A DNA stretch of 64,000 bases from Myoxocephalus aenaeus (taxonomy: Eukaryota > Chordata > Actinopteri > Perciformes > Cottidae). Position numbers and translations under genes: made by a program. Positions 51,001-62,404 of this stretch are shown piece by piece. Below the pieces are notes generated by a model. That model worked only from the letters and a program-made list of their open reading frames with translations, did not search any database and was not told where the DNA came from. Each line of letters begins with the position of its first letter. Position 1 is the first letter of the stretch. The DNA is taken from positions 1 to 64,000 of the forward strand of contig JBAMJR010000084.1 in NCBI GenBank assembly GCA_038501785.1, given 5' to 3'.

Positions 51001-54000
51001 AGGCAGTTAGTGTCCGTTCATCAGTAGGTCATGCGTCATACCTCACATGCCCTGTTTTGTTTTCCCTAAATGTGACATTTCCCATATGCACGTCTCACAA
51101 TTATCTCACATGGCAGGTTCTCTCCAGATGATTACCCCCTTGTCTTACCCTTGTCACTGAATATATTTCTTGACTGGTGATTACTTCCGCCCTGGTCTCT
51201 ATATGTAACCTGTTACTGACTCTATCTGTATTTTTTTATAACAGTAAGTATGTCATTGGTAGAAAAAGGTTGTGTTAGTCTCACTATAGCACTGTGGCTT
51301 CACCTGTACAATCTTCTCCTTCAGTGAGCGGTCTGTCTGCCAGCTCCATTCCTTAGTTATGTTCCCATGATGGTCACGTATGAATCCACCGACCTGGTCC
51401 CACACTGCTGTAATGGCAGAGCTGGAGGAACATGTTACACATCATTAAAGCTGTCATCAGGGTTCCAATTACAGGGGTCTGACCCCCCTAATTAAGACTT
51501 GAACCTCGAAACAATTATATAGCCTTCCTACTTGTAACAGTAATGAAATAAGATGGAAGAATCTTGTCATGCGATTTCAGACACCCCTAAAGTTGACCCC
51601 CACGGGGCAGACCTGAGTTGCTTTGGCATACTGCTGTGTGTTAAACACGTTCATACATATCAACACTGAGCTCACCTGAGAGGATGTGTCACAGCGCCGT
51701 GCCCAGACGCGGTGACAGTCGCCAGAACAGCGGGACACTTGCTGTCGCTGAACACGTTGGTATAGAAGCCTCCACAGGGCCGGTCTGAGTGGCTCTGGCA
51801 TACTGCGATACAACCAGACGGGTAGCTGAGAGAGCAGAGTCAAAGGACGAAAGGTCAGCTGCAGCGACACGTTATCCATATGTCCTACGCTTCTGGGAGG
51901 AACTTCGAGAATTACAAATATTTATGAATAAACAAGTGAGTAGGGTACTATATGAACGAGGAGCCGTCTGCCATCCTGTAGTGTAGTTTCCTCTGTTCTG
52001 GATCCTGCTGCTTCACTTCTGGGATCCGGGGCATCCCATTGACTAAAGTAGCAGGTTGGCCCGTTCTCACTCTCCTGTCCTTCAGTTGGGTCTTTGCATC
52101 GCCGTAGTGACGGAGTATTAGGGACTTGCTCAGGTCCTGTACAGCTGTTTGCAGTTTTCTACGCGGAGATGAAGTCAACTTTTATGCTTAAATGACTGAT
52201 CTCTCATTTGGTATTCATGAGGAGTTACATGGCAAAATGAAGCATCTACAAGTTTCACTAACAGATGGCTGAATGTAAAATTTAGTAGGAAAAACATTGT
52301 TCTCCAAAACTGATTAAAAATATTAAAGGAGTCTACAAAGCCAGTAGCTAGAACTATTTTTGAACTAAATGCTCACATCAGCATGCCATATGTCCACAAT
52401 GACAGGGCTAATATGCTGATATTTAGCCAAAGTTATTACAATTCAATTTGAGTGGGGACACGATTGCGTGGACCGAATTTCAATCCATCCAGTGGTTGTC
52501 AAGACATTTCAATCAAAACCACAAAAGGCAGACTGATGATGGTGCCACGGGAAAAGTCAGAGAATTCAATGTCGATCCGTCCAATTATAATTTGACATAT
52601 TTCAATCTGGACCGACAGATCGACCAACATTGTCATCCCTAGAAGAAGGATACGAAATTGTGTAATGTAACCCCTGATTTGACAAACATGTTTAGACCAA
52701 ACGCAGCCACACACTCTGGACTTCTGGCCGCCTGGAGTCGCTCCAACACCCACTGACACAAACTGATCTGCTGAGGCTCATCACATGAAGGCTGCTTGGG
52801 CTGGATGATCCAACCTGGACACAAATCACAACCAGCTGAGGCCGCAGGGCCACACAGGCCACCACAGACACCGGGGCCAACATTAACATAAAGCTTCAGC
52901 TCCATGGTTTACCTGGATTACTGCAGCTGTTGGATGAAATGGAGAAACTGGCGGTGGTGAAGTTGTGAGCTGTTGGGGAATGAGAATATGAAACAGTCAA
53001 TTTATCATCTGAAGTCTAAAATGCACCTTTTCATTGAGTCCGTATCGACAATACTGGCCATATATCGGTCACTAACGGTGGCATCTGGGAACTTAATAAT
53101 GTAACTCAATAGCTCTGTAACTGATTAACAGACAGCAGATTAACAGACAGCAGTACTCCAGCTACATTGTCCTGTCTGGTAAACTAATCCTCTCACTTCC
53201 ACAAGCTTGCAACTAAAGCCGTCCTCACGTTCAGTCTTAAAAGGTCATGAGAAATTACTTAATGGTTTTTCACTTTCATTACTCTCATTGTTATTGTCTC
53301 TTATAATAACTATGGCACATAGTTAAAACATAGTTCTGACTTATTCTCAATTTTATATAGTTTGTACCTAGCATTTTCTAATATTTTATAAAGCCTTTGG
53401 GCTGCAACTAAATGCTTAATTTATTGTTACTAAAACATATTGTATACCTGTACTTATATTTGGCAAATAATGCATTCCCATTTACAACCTGATGGTTTAT
53501 TATAGTGGAAGAACCCATTATTATTGACTTATTTTGATCATCATGACCTGATGACTTCTAAAGTTAGCACATTACTTTCTAATAAGCAAATCATACGACC
53601 ATAAACCATCAAGTCTTCAGTTGTTACTATTGATCAGAGGCTATTGATTTTGGATCAGATGTGTTGCAGCACTTTCTCAGAAAGGTAAATAGACAAAGCA
53701 AGGTTATGCATGAGGAGGATGAACCTCAGCCAGATTTCTTTTTTGACACAATCTAGCAAAAGTTGTCCTTATTAATAATCTTGAAGGCTTTCATGAATTA
53801 GCTGTAATTTGCTTCAGTACTAGTAACTAACACAACTTTCCATCTAGTTGTGTTCCTTTCCCTTGTGGAAGTGGGGTACCATAAAAATGTGACACCGAGA
53901 TTCAGTCACCTCTAGAAGGGAGTTTTCTCTTTTTCATGCGTGTGTTCGAGTCGACGTGTGGTTTTCCCACAGAGTCAGCATTCCCCACAACATGCGAGTT

Positions 54001-54273
54001 TCTCTCTCCTGATTCCCTTTTGTCTTTGGCCGACACCTGACGGGATGAACCTTCGTCTTCATCCAACATCCCGGAACCTCCGTCAGTCCGCTCCAAACTC
54101 TTCAAGGGCATCGACCCCGCGGTCACATCTCTCCAGGAGTAATTCAGGATGTTCACAATCCCGTGAGGAATGCGCCCCTCCTCGGTCCACTTGTGTTGTG
54201 AAAGGAGTCGAGCCACTTCGTTTAATAACTGAGGGGCTGCTCGCTTGTATGCAGCCAGCGGGTCGAGGTCCAT
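45074..54273 (-). CDS. FAM194-domain protein, C3orf20-like
   Basis: Uncharacterised family; no molecular function is claimed. The 16 coding exons sum to 2,514 bp (837 aa). A FAM194-type domain spans about residues 225-380 (FIYYPSGCIAVCQSHSDRP ... GGFIRDHHGNITKEWSWQ ... VISVRLLSATSVLSF). A second conserved block at 545-770 includes CVIWIGPLRMNGNF, LRPVNARALSDQDVLEQLYR, PSCGGENNVLLQQRHNAAPG and GKLLFVGHTFSGHSCSVRDL. The C-terminus is basic. Domain make-up and position next to an FGD gene suggest C3orf20. Exons (minus): 54273-53910, 52969-52913, 52814-52715, 52158-51949, 51825-51676, 51421-51304, 50845-50720, 50622-50515, 48943-48772, 48472-48253, 47865-47785, 47672-47330, 46990-46877, 46428-46286, 45445-45341, 45176-45074. 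Weak points: the start codon (ATG 54273 chosen for its good context aacacaATGG), the donor at 52715, and non-consensus donors at 51949 and 45341. Extra exon copies at 49.1-50.3 kb are described separately. Confidence 0.78.
45490..46070. mobile_element. MITE with nested SINE-like tail
   Basis: The outer arms are 'cttgtactttacttgagtat' at the left and 'gcttttacttgtaatggagt' at the right, words familiar from a common fish MITE. Within it, 'taagtcgctttggataaaag' followed by (ATGTA)n at 45,955-46,005 is a typical SINE/LINE tail. Lies in an intron of the C3orf20-like gene. Confidence 0.55.
48024..48244. repeat. (GTAG)n / (CTAC)n tetranucleotide array
   Basis: About 220 bp of GTAG repeats with GCAG/GAAG variants in the middle. 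On the transcribed minus strand the (CTAC)n tract begins about 8 nt after the splice donor of the exon ending 48253. Long 'LPTYLPTY' reading frames over it are artefacts. Confidence 0.97.
49153..49389 (-). pseudogene. Exon copy 1, split by retroelement
   Basis: Half-exon a is 49389-49345 (15 codons, TEGTSTSDSAQDLLL). The insert is 49344-49207 (138 bp), beginning GTGAGG and ending AAG. Half-exon b is 49206-49153 (18 codons, TEPPAVILGSKTDLLPTP), followed by a GTAAGT donor. Read straight through, it meets a stop codon inside the insert. Spliced at GTGAGG...AAG, it is in frame and loses three codons relative to the intact copy. Either a dead exon or an alternative exon pair. Confidence 0.6.
49207..49344 (-). 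mobile_element. Retroelement fragment in exon copy 1 (repeated in copies 2, 3)
   Basis: The plus strand reads AGAATC repeats, 'catttatttgccaggcatgt', 'acgaggaatttgtcttggcg', a CAA run and an A-rich end. This is the same layout as the element at 2.3 kb. The flanking exon bases suggest a duplicated GAA at the insertion site, a very short target-site duplication. Equivalent fragments lie at 49683-49820 and 50147-50287. Confidence 0.65.
49629..49865 (-). pseudogene. Exon copy 2, split by retroelement
   Basis: Half-exons 49865-49821 and 49682-49629 flank a 138-bp insert (49820-49683) with the same GTGAGG and AAG boundaries as copy 1. Acceptor and GTAAGT donor are intact. Confidence 0.6.
50093..50332 (-). 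pseudogene. Exon copy 3, split by retroelement
   Basis: Half-exons 50332-50288 and 50146-50093 flank a 141-bp insert (50287-50147). It keeps CTG TTG before GTGAGG, where copies 1 and 2 have CTG CTG. The donor after CCT is GTAAGT. Confidence 0.6.
52340..52645 (-). repeat. Dispersed fish repeat (inverted copy)
   Basis: 'atgctcacatcagcatgcca', 'gcatgccatatgtccacaat' and 'gaatttcaatccatccagtg' are the reverse-strand words of the repeat family at 4.3 kb and 13.8 kb. Lies in an intron of the C3orf20-like gene. Confidence 0.5.
52980..53900. other. Intron of C3orf20-like gene, nothing recognised
   Basis: 0.9-kb AT-rich intron between the first two coding exons. No repeat family recognised. Confidence 0.5.
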
Positions 54274-54379
54274 TGTGTTGAGTGCAGCACCTGAGGTATC
54301 GGGTTCAACATCGCCACGTGTTTCACCCGACAGCCTCTGAGCGAGATCATCACCTGTGTTGTCGTTCTGGTTACTATGA

Positions 54380-55380
54380 GGGGGGGGGGAACAAAAATAT
54401 GAGAAAAAAAAGTATTGGTCGCACGAGGAAAATGTAAAATGATTTCTAGCGATTGAGGGATTTGAGTTACCTTTGTGTCGTGTCTTTCGACTTTGCTTCT
54501 TCATTTCCCAAATGTAAGTGCAAAGTTCTGCGTCGTCGTGCCCCTTTAATTCGATTTTGTTGTGTTGGCTGCAGAGAGATGCAGTTACAGGATTAATACC
54601 GTGTTGTTTCTTTTAATAAAGTCAGTCAAAAATGAATCATTAGCCGACCTGATCAAAGAAATACAAAGGGCCAGTTCTGAGTTCCTTCTGCGCGACAGAA
54701 GAAGTCATTCCACGGGGAGAAAAAAAAAAACTTGAATTTCCTCTTAAGAGTCGCCGCACGTCGAAAAACACGCTGTAAAACGTGATGTCCGTGCAACAAA
54801 ATACGCTTTAAAATCCACCTTTCACGCCTCTTTCCGCTCAGTGCGCCGGGCTGGTTGCTTGGATACACTCGTGTCCAAATACTCGCGACACGCACCAGCA
54901 GCGACCGACTCCGCATCAAACTATACGAACAACAAAAGAGTATTAAACAATAACGAATGCGGTGTTTTCCGATGTGTGCACGCGGGAGGAGTGACACACA
55001 AGTCTTACTGAGGAGCCGCAGTCACATTTGCGCACAGTAACCTGAAACTGTCGACGTTCAGACAAAGTGATGATTCTAGCATGCAGTGCAGCTTTTCTCT
55101 TCTCTTTTATTTTTTTACATCAGGACCTGATGGTCACATAACTAAGCATTTCATGTGTTTGTGCCTAAATGTAATTCCCCCATAGAGGAGGAAATGTGAT
55201 GATAAATAAAAGTCGTGCTCCTCAGGACAGTGGAGGATCGTCTTCCTGGAGCCTATAGGGTCAAGTTGTTGCACTCTTAATGGCTCATTATTGGCTCAGA
55301 TTCCTCCAGCACACTTTTCTGCTTTGACCACTGGAGGCTCTCAGCAGCTTATGCGTCACTTCATCTCTCAGTCGCTGATC
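54380..55380. promoter_or_regulatory. Divergent promoter region (C3orf20-like / metap2)
   Basis: The C3orf20-like gene runs left from 54273 and metap2 runs right from 55381, so about 1.1 kb separates the two start codons. CpG-containing sequence at 54,530-55,030 suits a shared promoter. Candidate minus-strand 5' exon ends include 'cacaaag' then GTAACT at about 54,471, but it does not join the next exon in frame and would have to be untranslated. Confidence 0.4.
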
Positions 55381-56142
55381 ATGGCGGAGCTACAGCGTGA
55401 TGTGGAGACTCAACTTCTCAATGGAGACGACTTGAACCAGGAGAGAGAAGACCCGGAAGCCCTAGAATTAGTCAAGAAAAAGAGAAGAAAGAAGAAGAGG
55501 AATAAGACCACCGCACCAGGTAAGAGGGCATCCCCAGAAAATCGGTTTGGAAAAAATTGCGCAAATTTGTCTCCTCTTTAGTGCCACTCGATATAGAGCA
55601 CGAGCATCAGACATGAGACTTTCCAACCTGTCAGATGGCTTTCAGCTGTCCCAACTCTGTGCGGCTGGAGCTGAGCTCATTTGGAAACGGGACAATCTCT
55701 GAAAATGGGAATTTATCATCAAAAACTGATTGAAAGCTGTCATTTGAAGATATGGGTGGAATACAATTTAATTTTTACTTCAGATTAAATATGTTTCATA
55801 AATCCCCCCCTAAGCTGCATGACATTATGTAATGGAAGTATCCACAGTTTTAGTGCAATAAGATAACAAACACTGTAATATGTATTAAAAATATACAAAC
55901 ATCAAGCCATATACTACCTCATAATATGGAAAAATAAAATCCCGGAAAACCTGCCATAGGTAAAGTGTTTTCCACACCGCTCTGTCTTTGGAGGGCTAAA
56001 TGTAATAATGCTGCAAGGTACATGTGCCCTTGAGGATATTGACTCTCAAGGCATAGAAAGAAAATATATGCACAGACATTGCCAAGTTGAGATCGTAGTG
56101 GATGCACTTTCTTGAAATGGCTGAACCACAAATAATGTACTC

Positions 56143-56218
<76 letters not shown>

Positions 56219-56443
56219 CGTGTGTGTGCGTGTGTATCCATGCATGCAATCAATGCACACGTGCATGTTCACCTGCACACGCATGCACGTGTGTGTGACT
56301 TTGCAGCAGGGACAAATGAAGCTGAGGGGGATGGAGAAGCTGGAGGTGTTGATGATGTGACAAAACAGCTGGAGCAGCAAACACTGGAGGACAAGGAGAG
56401 GGAGGAGGATGGAGAAGAAGGTAACTCCTCACCACCACCAGCG

Positions 56444-56486
<43 letters not shown>

Positions 56487-57014
56487 TGCAGTGGTGACTG
56501 TGTTGAACTTTAAGCTCCTGAAAGTGCACGGGGAAATTCAGCCGGTCATACCTGCAATGGGATATCTGATTTTCAGCAGCACACTGGGAATTGTGCCCAA
56601 GCTATATTATATATGTCTCACTTTACAAACTGTATTGAAACTAATGATGCTTTCAACAGATGGGGATGAAGGAGAGAAGCCAGCTGGAAAAAAGAAGAAG
56701 AAGAAGAAAAAGAAGAAAGGATGTGAGCCGTTTTTCTCAGTGCAGCAAATGTATCTAATTCTGCATCAGATTACGTGGACCAGATTCACATTTACTCAAT
56801 TCTGAATTTGAACTGAAACTGCAATTCACATCCCAGTGACAGAATATGAATTGTCTCAATGGCACATCGGATGTTATTGATGGACTGCCCTCTAAGAACC
56901 CTTCAGCAAAAACTTTTCAGTGTTTGAATTGACTGCATCAGATTCAATTTATATCACAGTTAAATACAACAGGTGCACAGAAGCAGGTTGACGTAGTTCA
57001 TTAGTGTCATGACA

Positions 57015-57053
<39 letters not shown>

Positions 57054-60000
57054 TAGGACTGACACAGACAAAATGCTTCTGGACCATCCAAGTTGGACAG
57101 ACAGCTCAACATTTATGACATCATACTCAGCACGTCCTACATATCGTTATAACCCACTGTATGTGCTCTTATATTGCCTCCACTATTTCTTGCAATAAAA
57201 GTCAACGGGCTTCTTTTACTCATGGATGTCTTGCTTAATTAGATCTGTAAATCAGGAACTGTACTGTATTCTCTGGCTATTGAAATGCTAATGTCATGGA
57301 CATGGGGAGGATAACCTGTGCTTTCTTTTCTCTCTCCGCCTGCTTTCCTCTGTTTCTCCTTCTCACTATCTGGGTCACAGTGAAGGGGCAGACTGACCCT
57401 CCCTCAATACCTATTTGTGAGCTCTATCCCAGCGGAGACTTTCCAAAGGGAGAGGAGTGTGAATATCCACCATCGAAAGACGGGTGTGTGTGACCTCCAC
57501 ATCGTCCCCCACTCTCAGCAGTAGTCCTCCACTGTGTGACATATTTTTATTTAGCTCTCTCTGTCTCTCTGCTTTGCACTTGGGTCAACGTGGTGAGGTG
57601 CAACGTTTAGTGTGTGGTTTAATGTCCCGTTCAGGAGCAAATGGATGTCGTCAGGTTTTGACAACACGACGTTCACCTGTGCAGGGTTCCTACAAGTGTG
57701 TCATATATCCTCGTTACAAATATGTGTATAATGAGAAAATAATGAGTTCCTCCTCTTTGTGTGCCTGCCTGCCTCCCGCCAGGCGCAGCGCAGCGTGGCG
57801 GACCACCAGTGAAGAGAAGCGGGCGCTGGACGGGGCCAACGAGGAGATGTGGAGCGATTTCAGGGAAGCGGCTGAGGCACATCGGCAGGTCCGCTCGTAT
57901 GTCAAGAGCTGGATCAAACCAGGGATGACCATGATTGACATCTGGTGAGACATGCACTGAGATATTGTCCTTGAGCGCCCTTTAATGGACTTACATCTCG
58001 GCTGCTCGTACCTGCCTGGGATCATTTGTGACAGACATTGACATGGTTTCAGCACCTCTTTGTCCTAGCCTGCAATACACTGTTTTTAAAATCATCAAAC
58101 CTCTTCTGGATGCATTATCTGCCCCAACAACACTCTCATTGTTTCCGGTCCTCCATCGTCCCTTTGTGCTGCTTTCTGTTTCTGGCAGTGAGAAGCTGGA
58201 GGACTGCTCCAGGAGGCTCATCAAAGAAAACGGGTTAAAGGCCGGCCTGGCCTTCCCCACCGGCTGCTCCATCAATCACTGTGCTGCCCACTACACCCCA
58301 AACGCAGGAGACCCCACGGTGCTGCGCTACGACGACGTCTGCAAAATTGACTTTGGAACGCACATCAACGGTTCGAGCTCGCTAATAACTTTTTAAGTGC
58401 TTTTTGAGTTCTGCTATGCCATTTGACACTTGGCATTTATTATGACATGGTAGAGTGATGATTACATTATAATTCTCACTGCCTGGAATAAACTGTTCTC
58501 GCAAGTTAATTAACTTACACTTTTTTTTTTATTATTACACTTGGAATATTTCTTCAAAATGACAAACTCATAGAAACTGTTGTGAGTAACCAACGTTTTT
58601 GGTGTTTTAGGTCGAATAATAGACTGTGCCTTCACTGTCACTTTCAATCCAAAGTACGACAGGCTGCTGGAGGCTGTAAGAGACGCAACTGACACCGGCA
58701 TTAAGGTAATACAGATCTTCCTGCTGGTTACACAAAAGATCCTGACTACGTACCAAGGAATGATAATAATCATATTCAGATCACAGTTACGTTAATACTT
58801 ATATCTACTGTAGATTGCAAAGTATCACAATTAAATCTCTAAAATAATGCAATGATTGAGAGTGTATATCTAGCTCTAATGATTGCTTTCCAGGAAAAAC
58901 TCTGTGGCCAAATGTGACATAAAAAAGACATGATACAGTCCTTTAAATGAATGTAACCCTACTAACTACTAATGATATGTACAAAACAAGGAAGTAATGA
59001 TAAGATAAGAAAAATAGGAAAATATAGAAGTGTCACAGCAATAAAAAAAAATAACAGATAAGTCAAATGAAAAAAATTAAAAATGCTGCAAATGTGCATA
59101 AATACAGTCACTCAATGGCATGAAGAACAAATACATTATAATTCATGATCTTAAAAATCAGTGGCTCCCTTAATAAAAAAAAAAAATAATAATACTGTAT
59201 ACAATATGGAAAATGAAAAACAAGTATAACAGGTACAATATACAGCTTATATAAACTGCACACAGAGACTCAAATAATCAGGAGATAAGGAAGTTGCAAT
59301 AAATGATGAAACACAAAAAGGTTTAGGTTTTGGTTTTGTTTCTTTTAGTACCTGGTTCAGATTTCAGAAACGATTAATTAAAGTGTTTAGTGTACAGATT
59401 CACATTTAAATAACTAATATTTAGATACAAGTTTAACACACACTCACATAGCAGCTACTTTTCAAGTAGTTATGATGCATATGATGCATGCGTATGCCTC
59501 TCTGCCTTAGTTTGCAGGAATTGATGTGCGCCTGTGCGATGTTGGTGAGACCATTCAGGAAGTCATGGAGTCTTACGAAGTGGAGATAGATGGGAAAACA
59601 TATCAAGGTAATAGGAGGTCATTTGTGGTCTCTTTTCTTTCATGCACAGGTTCAGTGCTTCTTCCTATTCATTCAACCTCTGTGTGGTGTTCTCTTTATA
59701 GTGAAGCCAATCAGGAATCTCAATGGCCACTCTATTGGACAGTACAGGATACACTCAGGGAAGACAGTCCCCATTGTTAAAGGCGGAGAAGCCACACGGA
59801 TGGAGGTTTGTACAGCAGCGATTATAGCTTAATCAAAATGTTATTTCATCTTTGCCAAATGTGGATGTGACGAGATTCTGGAGCACAAAACAACACTGCA
59901 GCTTCTTCTTGAAATGTTGTATTGTCTTTTTGTCTGAAGTTAAACCGTTGTTAGCTGCTTGACCTTGCATATAAATACATATTTTTAATTCTTAAGTGTA

Positions 60001-61382
60001 ATTGGATGAACATGTGGCTAGTTAGGGTTACGATGGGGTGTGGAGAAGTGTTCCCATTCACTGCTCTAACAGCTTCTTAGTCACCCTCGTCAGCACTTTA
60101 ATTACACCTTTAATGGAATTACCGGCCGCATCGAGTAGCAACACTTGTTAAAACGCCAGCTCCTCGTTTCACCGTAAGAGTACTGATTTGTGGGCATCCA
60201 GAGCTCATTAACAGGCTGGCCCTTCACCAAGGATAAACTTGCGTTTGCCGAGGACTCCACTGAGATCCACGCCTGCCTCACACACCTGCACAGCTGCAGC
60301 ACACGACTGTATTTGGACAGAACTGAGCATTTTAATTGGCAACTAGCTGAGTCGAGCATTTTACCTGATGGTTGCAGGAGGGTTAGGGGGCGGAGGGGTT
60401 GCTGCTGAGGTTGCAGATTTGTGTGTTGTATTTTTAGCTCAAGTGTGTTGCCGTAACAGGGCCATTACCCTCTTTGTGATCAGAGAGTGGCAGCTGGGCG
60501 TGCCACAGAGCTGCTAGCACTTTGACTGATTATCGATGCAGTGAGAGAGGGTGTCACGGCGTTATCAGCTAATACCACAGGGACTCTAACAAAACGCCAT
60601 TCAAACCCAGCCAATCAACTCGCACGAGGCGCTACTCCGCAAAGGACACTACTGCCCTTAATAGACTGTCAGTTGCTGGCATCCTGAGGTTTTTATAAAA
60701 TGTACTCTGTCCCCCTGGAGTGTTTCTGTCCTTTCAGTAACGTCACACCCACTCAGCCCCGCATAATGGTGCATAGATTTTCATAGTTATTATACATTTT
60801 ACATCAACAACTAAATTAAGTTTTTTGTCCATCTGTTTTTGTTGCCTCTCAGGAAGGTGAAGCTTACGCCATCGAGACGTTTGGCAGCACGGGAAAAGGT
60901 GCAGTCCACGATGACATGGAGTGCTCACATTACATGAAGAACTTCAATGTTGGACACGTACCAATAAGGTTGGCACTGCCGTTTTCATCTCAGAGAAAAT
61001 ATTATGGGTTGATTTGCTCCCCATATTTCGTCTGCCAATCCATCATTTTAACAAAAGAGATTGTGAATAGAGCGTCATACCTGAATGATTGTTTACATTG
61101 TGTTACTTTGTGTTGTTACTGTGCTGCAGACTTCCAAGGGCTAAACATCTGCTGAATGTGATCAATGAGAACTTTGGCACTTTGGCATTCTGCCGCCGCT
61201 GGCTGGACCGCCTGGGTGAGAGCAAGTACCTGATGGCGTTGAAGAATCTGTGTGACCTTGGCATCATGGACCCGTACCCGCCTCTCTGTGACATCAAGGG
61301 CAGCTACACCGCCCAGTACGAGCACACCATCCTACTCAGGCCCACCTACAAGGAGGTTGTGAGCCGGGGAGACGACTTCTAA
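55381..61382 (+). CDS. metap2: Methionine aminopeptidase 2
   Basis: Cytosolic M24 metallopeptidase that removes the initiator methionine. The vertebrate enzyme also binds eIF2 and is the target of fumagillin. The 11 coding exons sum to 1,428 bp (475 aa; human 478). The N-terminus has acidic stretches and two polylysine blocks (KKKRRKKKRNK at 32-42 and ten Lys near 96-105). Catalytic-domain residues are all present: His228 (CAAHYTPNAGD), Asp248 (KIDFGTH), Asp259 (RIIDCAF), His328 (LNGHSIGQ), Glu361 (AIETFGSTGKG), Glu456 (YEHTILLRP). It ends SRGDDF. Exons (plus): 55381-55519, 56307-56420, 56660-56722, 57381-57483, 57783-57944, 58189-58370, 58611-58705, 59511-59607, 59702-59805, 60853-60968, 61130-61382. 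The start ATG (atcATGGCGGAG) has a good context. It converges on ntn4. Confidence 0.97.
56145..56238. repeat. (GT)n microsatellite
   Basis: GT run with GC variants near its right end, in metap2 intron 1 and about 70 bp before exon 2. Confidence 0.97.
56443..56486. repeat. (CAT)n microsatellite
   Basis: About 14 CAT units beginning 22 nt after the exon 2 donor of metap2. An apparent poly-His frame is read-through into the intron. Confidence 0.96.
57015..57052. repeat. (AAT)n microsatellite
   Basis: About 12 AAT units in metap2 intron 3. Confidence 0.96.
58710..59505. other. metap2 intron 7, nothing recognised
   Basis: AT-rich intron with A-rich patches near 59,040-59,200. No repeat family recognised. 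Confidence 0.45.
60060..60720. promoter_or_regulatory. Candidate conserved non-coding block in metap2 intron 9
   Basis: The intron between 59805 and 60853 is longer than its neighbours. It holds about 650 bp of repeat-free, base-balanced sequence with homeodomain-like words (TTTAATTACACC, CATTAACAGG, TTTAATTGG). Open frames have no splice context. Could be an enhancer for metap2 or for the neighbour ntn4. Inference only. Confidence 0.28.
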
Positions 61383-61832
61383 TCATGCACCAAAACTCAA
61401 GGCGAGCCAGGAGGAGCATTGGCTCAAAGACAACAAACCTCTGCGGACTGATAGCAATTATGCAATATTTCTCCGACCTAAATGTCCACTGCTTGAGTAC
61501 CATTAGGTAATTATTCTGGCAAAGGCAAAAGACTTGTCTCATGGCAGTAGCTTACTAGTCTTTATTTTCCAAAGGATCGAGCCAGTATCAAAGGGCATAT
61601 CTGTAACAAAGGTAGTGTTGCCATTTTAGTCACATTTGTATGTGCCGCTTTTAGGAAATATGCGAAACAAATATATGCAAAAGAAATATGCAAAAAAAAA
61701 AGGTTTTGGCGACCACCTCACCTAAAATTGCTTAGCTTCACGCGTTGTTAAGACCTTGTGAGGAAACTGAAATGAAATATTTCTATTTCTATAGTTCTTT
61801 GCTCTATTTTAATTTGAAGCAGTTTTGTAAGA

Positions 61833-61838
61833 AATAAA
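61833..61838 (+). terminator. metap2 poly(A) signal
   Basis: AATAAA about 450 bp after the metap2 stop codon, followed by TG/T-rich sequence ('tactgtgtgcatatttgc') at a suitable distance. Implies a 3' UTR of roughly 0.47 kb. Confidence 0.65.
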
Positions 61839-62404
61839 TTGTTATAAATCTTGCATCAATTACTGTGTGCATATTTGCATAATAGCTCTCAATTCTTAAT
61901 TACATGACAAATATCTGATGATATAAAGGTGTATTTCTCTCCTTTAACCAAAGGAGGGCGGTACTAAAACACGGGTCAAACATCAGTCACTAGTGAAGAT
62001 ATTACAGGAAGACACATCAGGCTATTCATAGTCTTGTGCTTTAGCATTATGTCACCACGGAAAGAAGCAGATTTTCCCCTGAAGCATTAAGAATGAGCAC
62101 ACTGATGTGTTGTTTTTGTAGTTTAGATGAAAGAAAAACACACATAGGACACACAAAAATAGCAATATAAATATTACATTGATGGCAGAGTACATTCATG
62201 TACGCTATCTCCAGTCCATTTCTCTTATTTTTGGTAAAGTCTTTGGGACGAGGACATGAGCGTTGATGTCACGTTGGAGGAATGCATTATGTCTCCTCAC
62301 AGAGTTTGTCCTTCTCCTTGGAGACAGCGCACCAGACCTATTCTTAACTGGACCCGTGGACTCTGGATCTGATACACTGTGATGTCAATGGCTTTTAATA
62401 CATG

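Noticed and set aside
45074..54273. Annotation of this gene as vezt from position alone
   Set aside because: Exon translations show FAM194-type motifs (YPSGCIAV, GNITKEWSW) and lack vezatin features such as paired N-terminal membrane helices.
54653..54997. 114-codon minus-strand open frame
   Set aside because: Lies in the divergent promoter region, is rich in Arg/Phe from GC-rich and poly-A sequence, and has no family signature. Possibly 5' UTR.
56102..56497. Poly-His protein ending in His run
   Set aside because: Combines the GT array, metap2 exon 2 and read-through into the intronic CAT repeat.
57484..57948. 154-codon plus-strand frame continuing into metap2 exon 5
   Set aside because: Its first part is intron sequence with Thr/Ser-rich text. 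Only 57783-57944 is exon, as shown by the acceptor at 57782 and homology.
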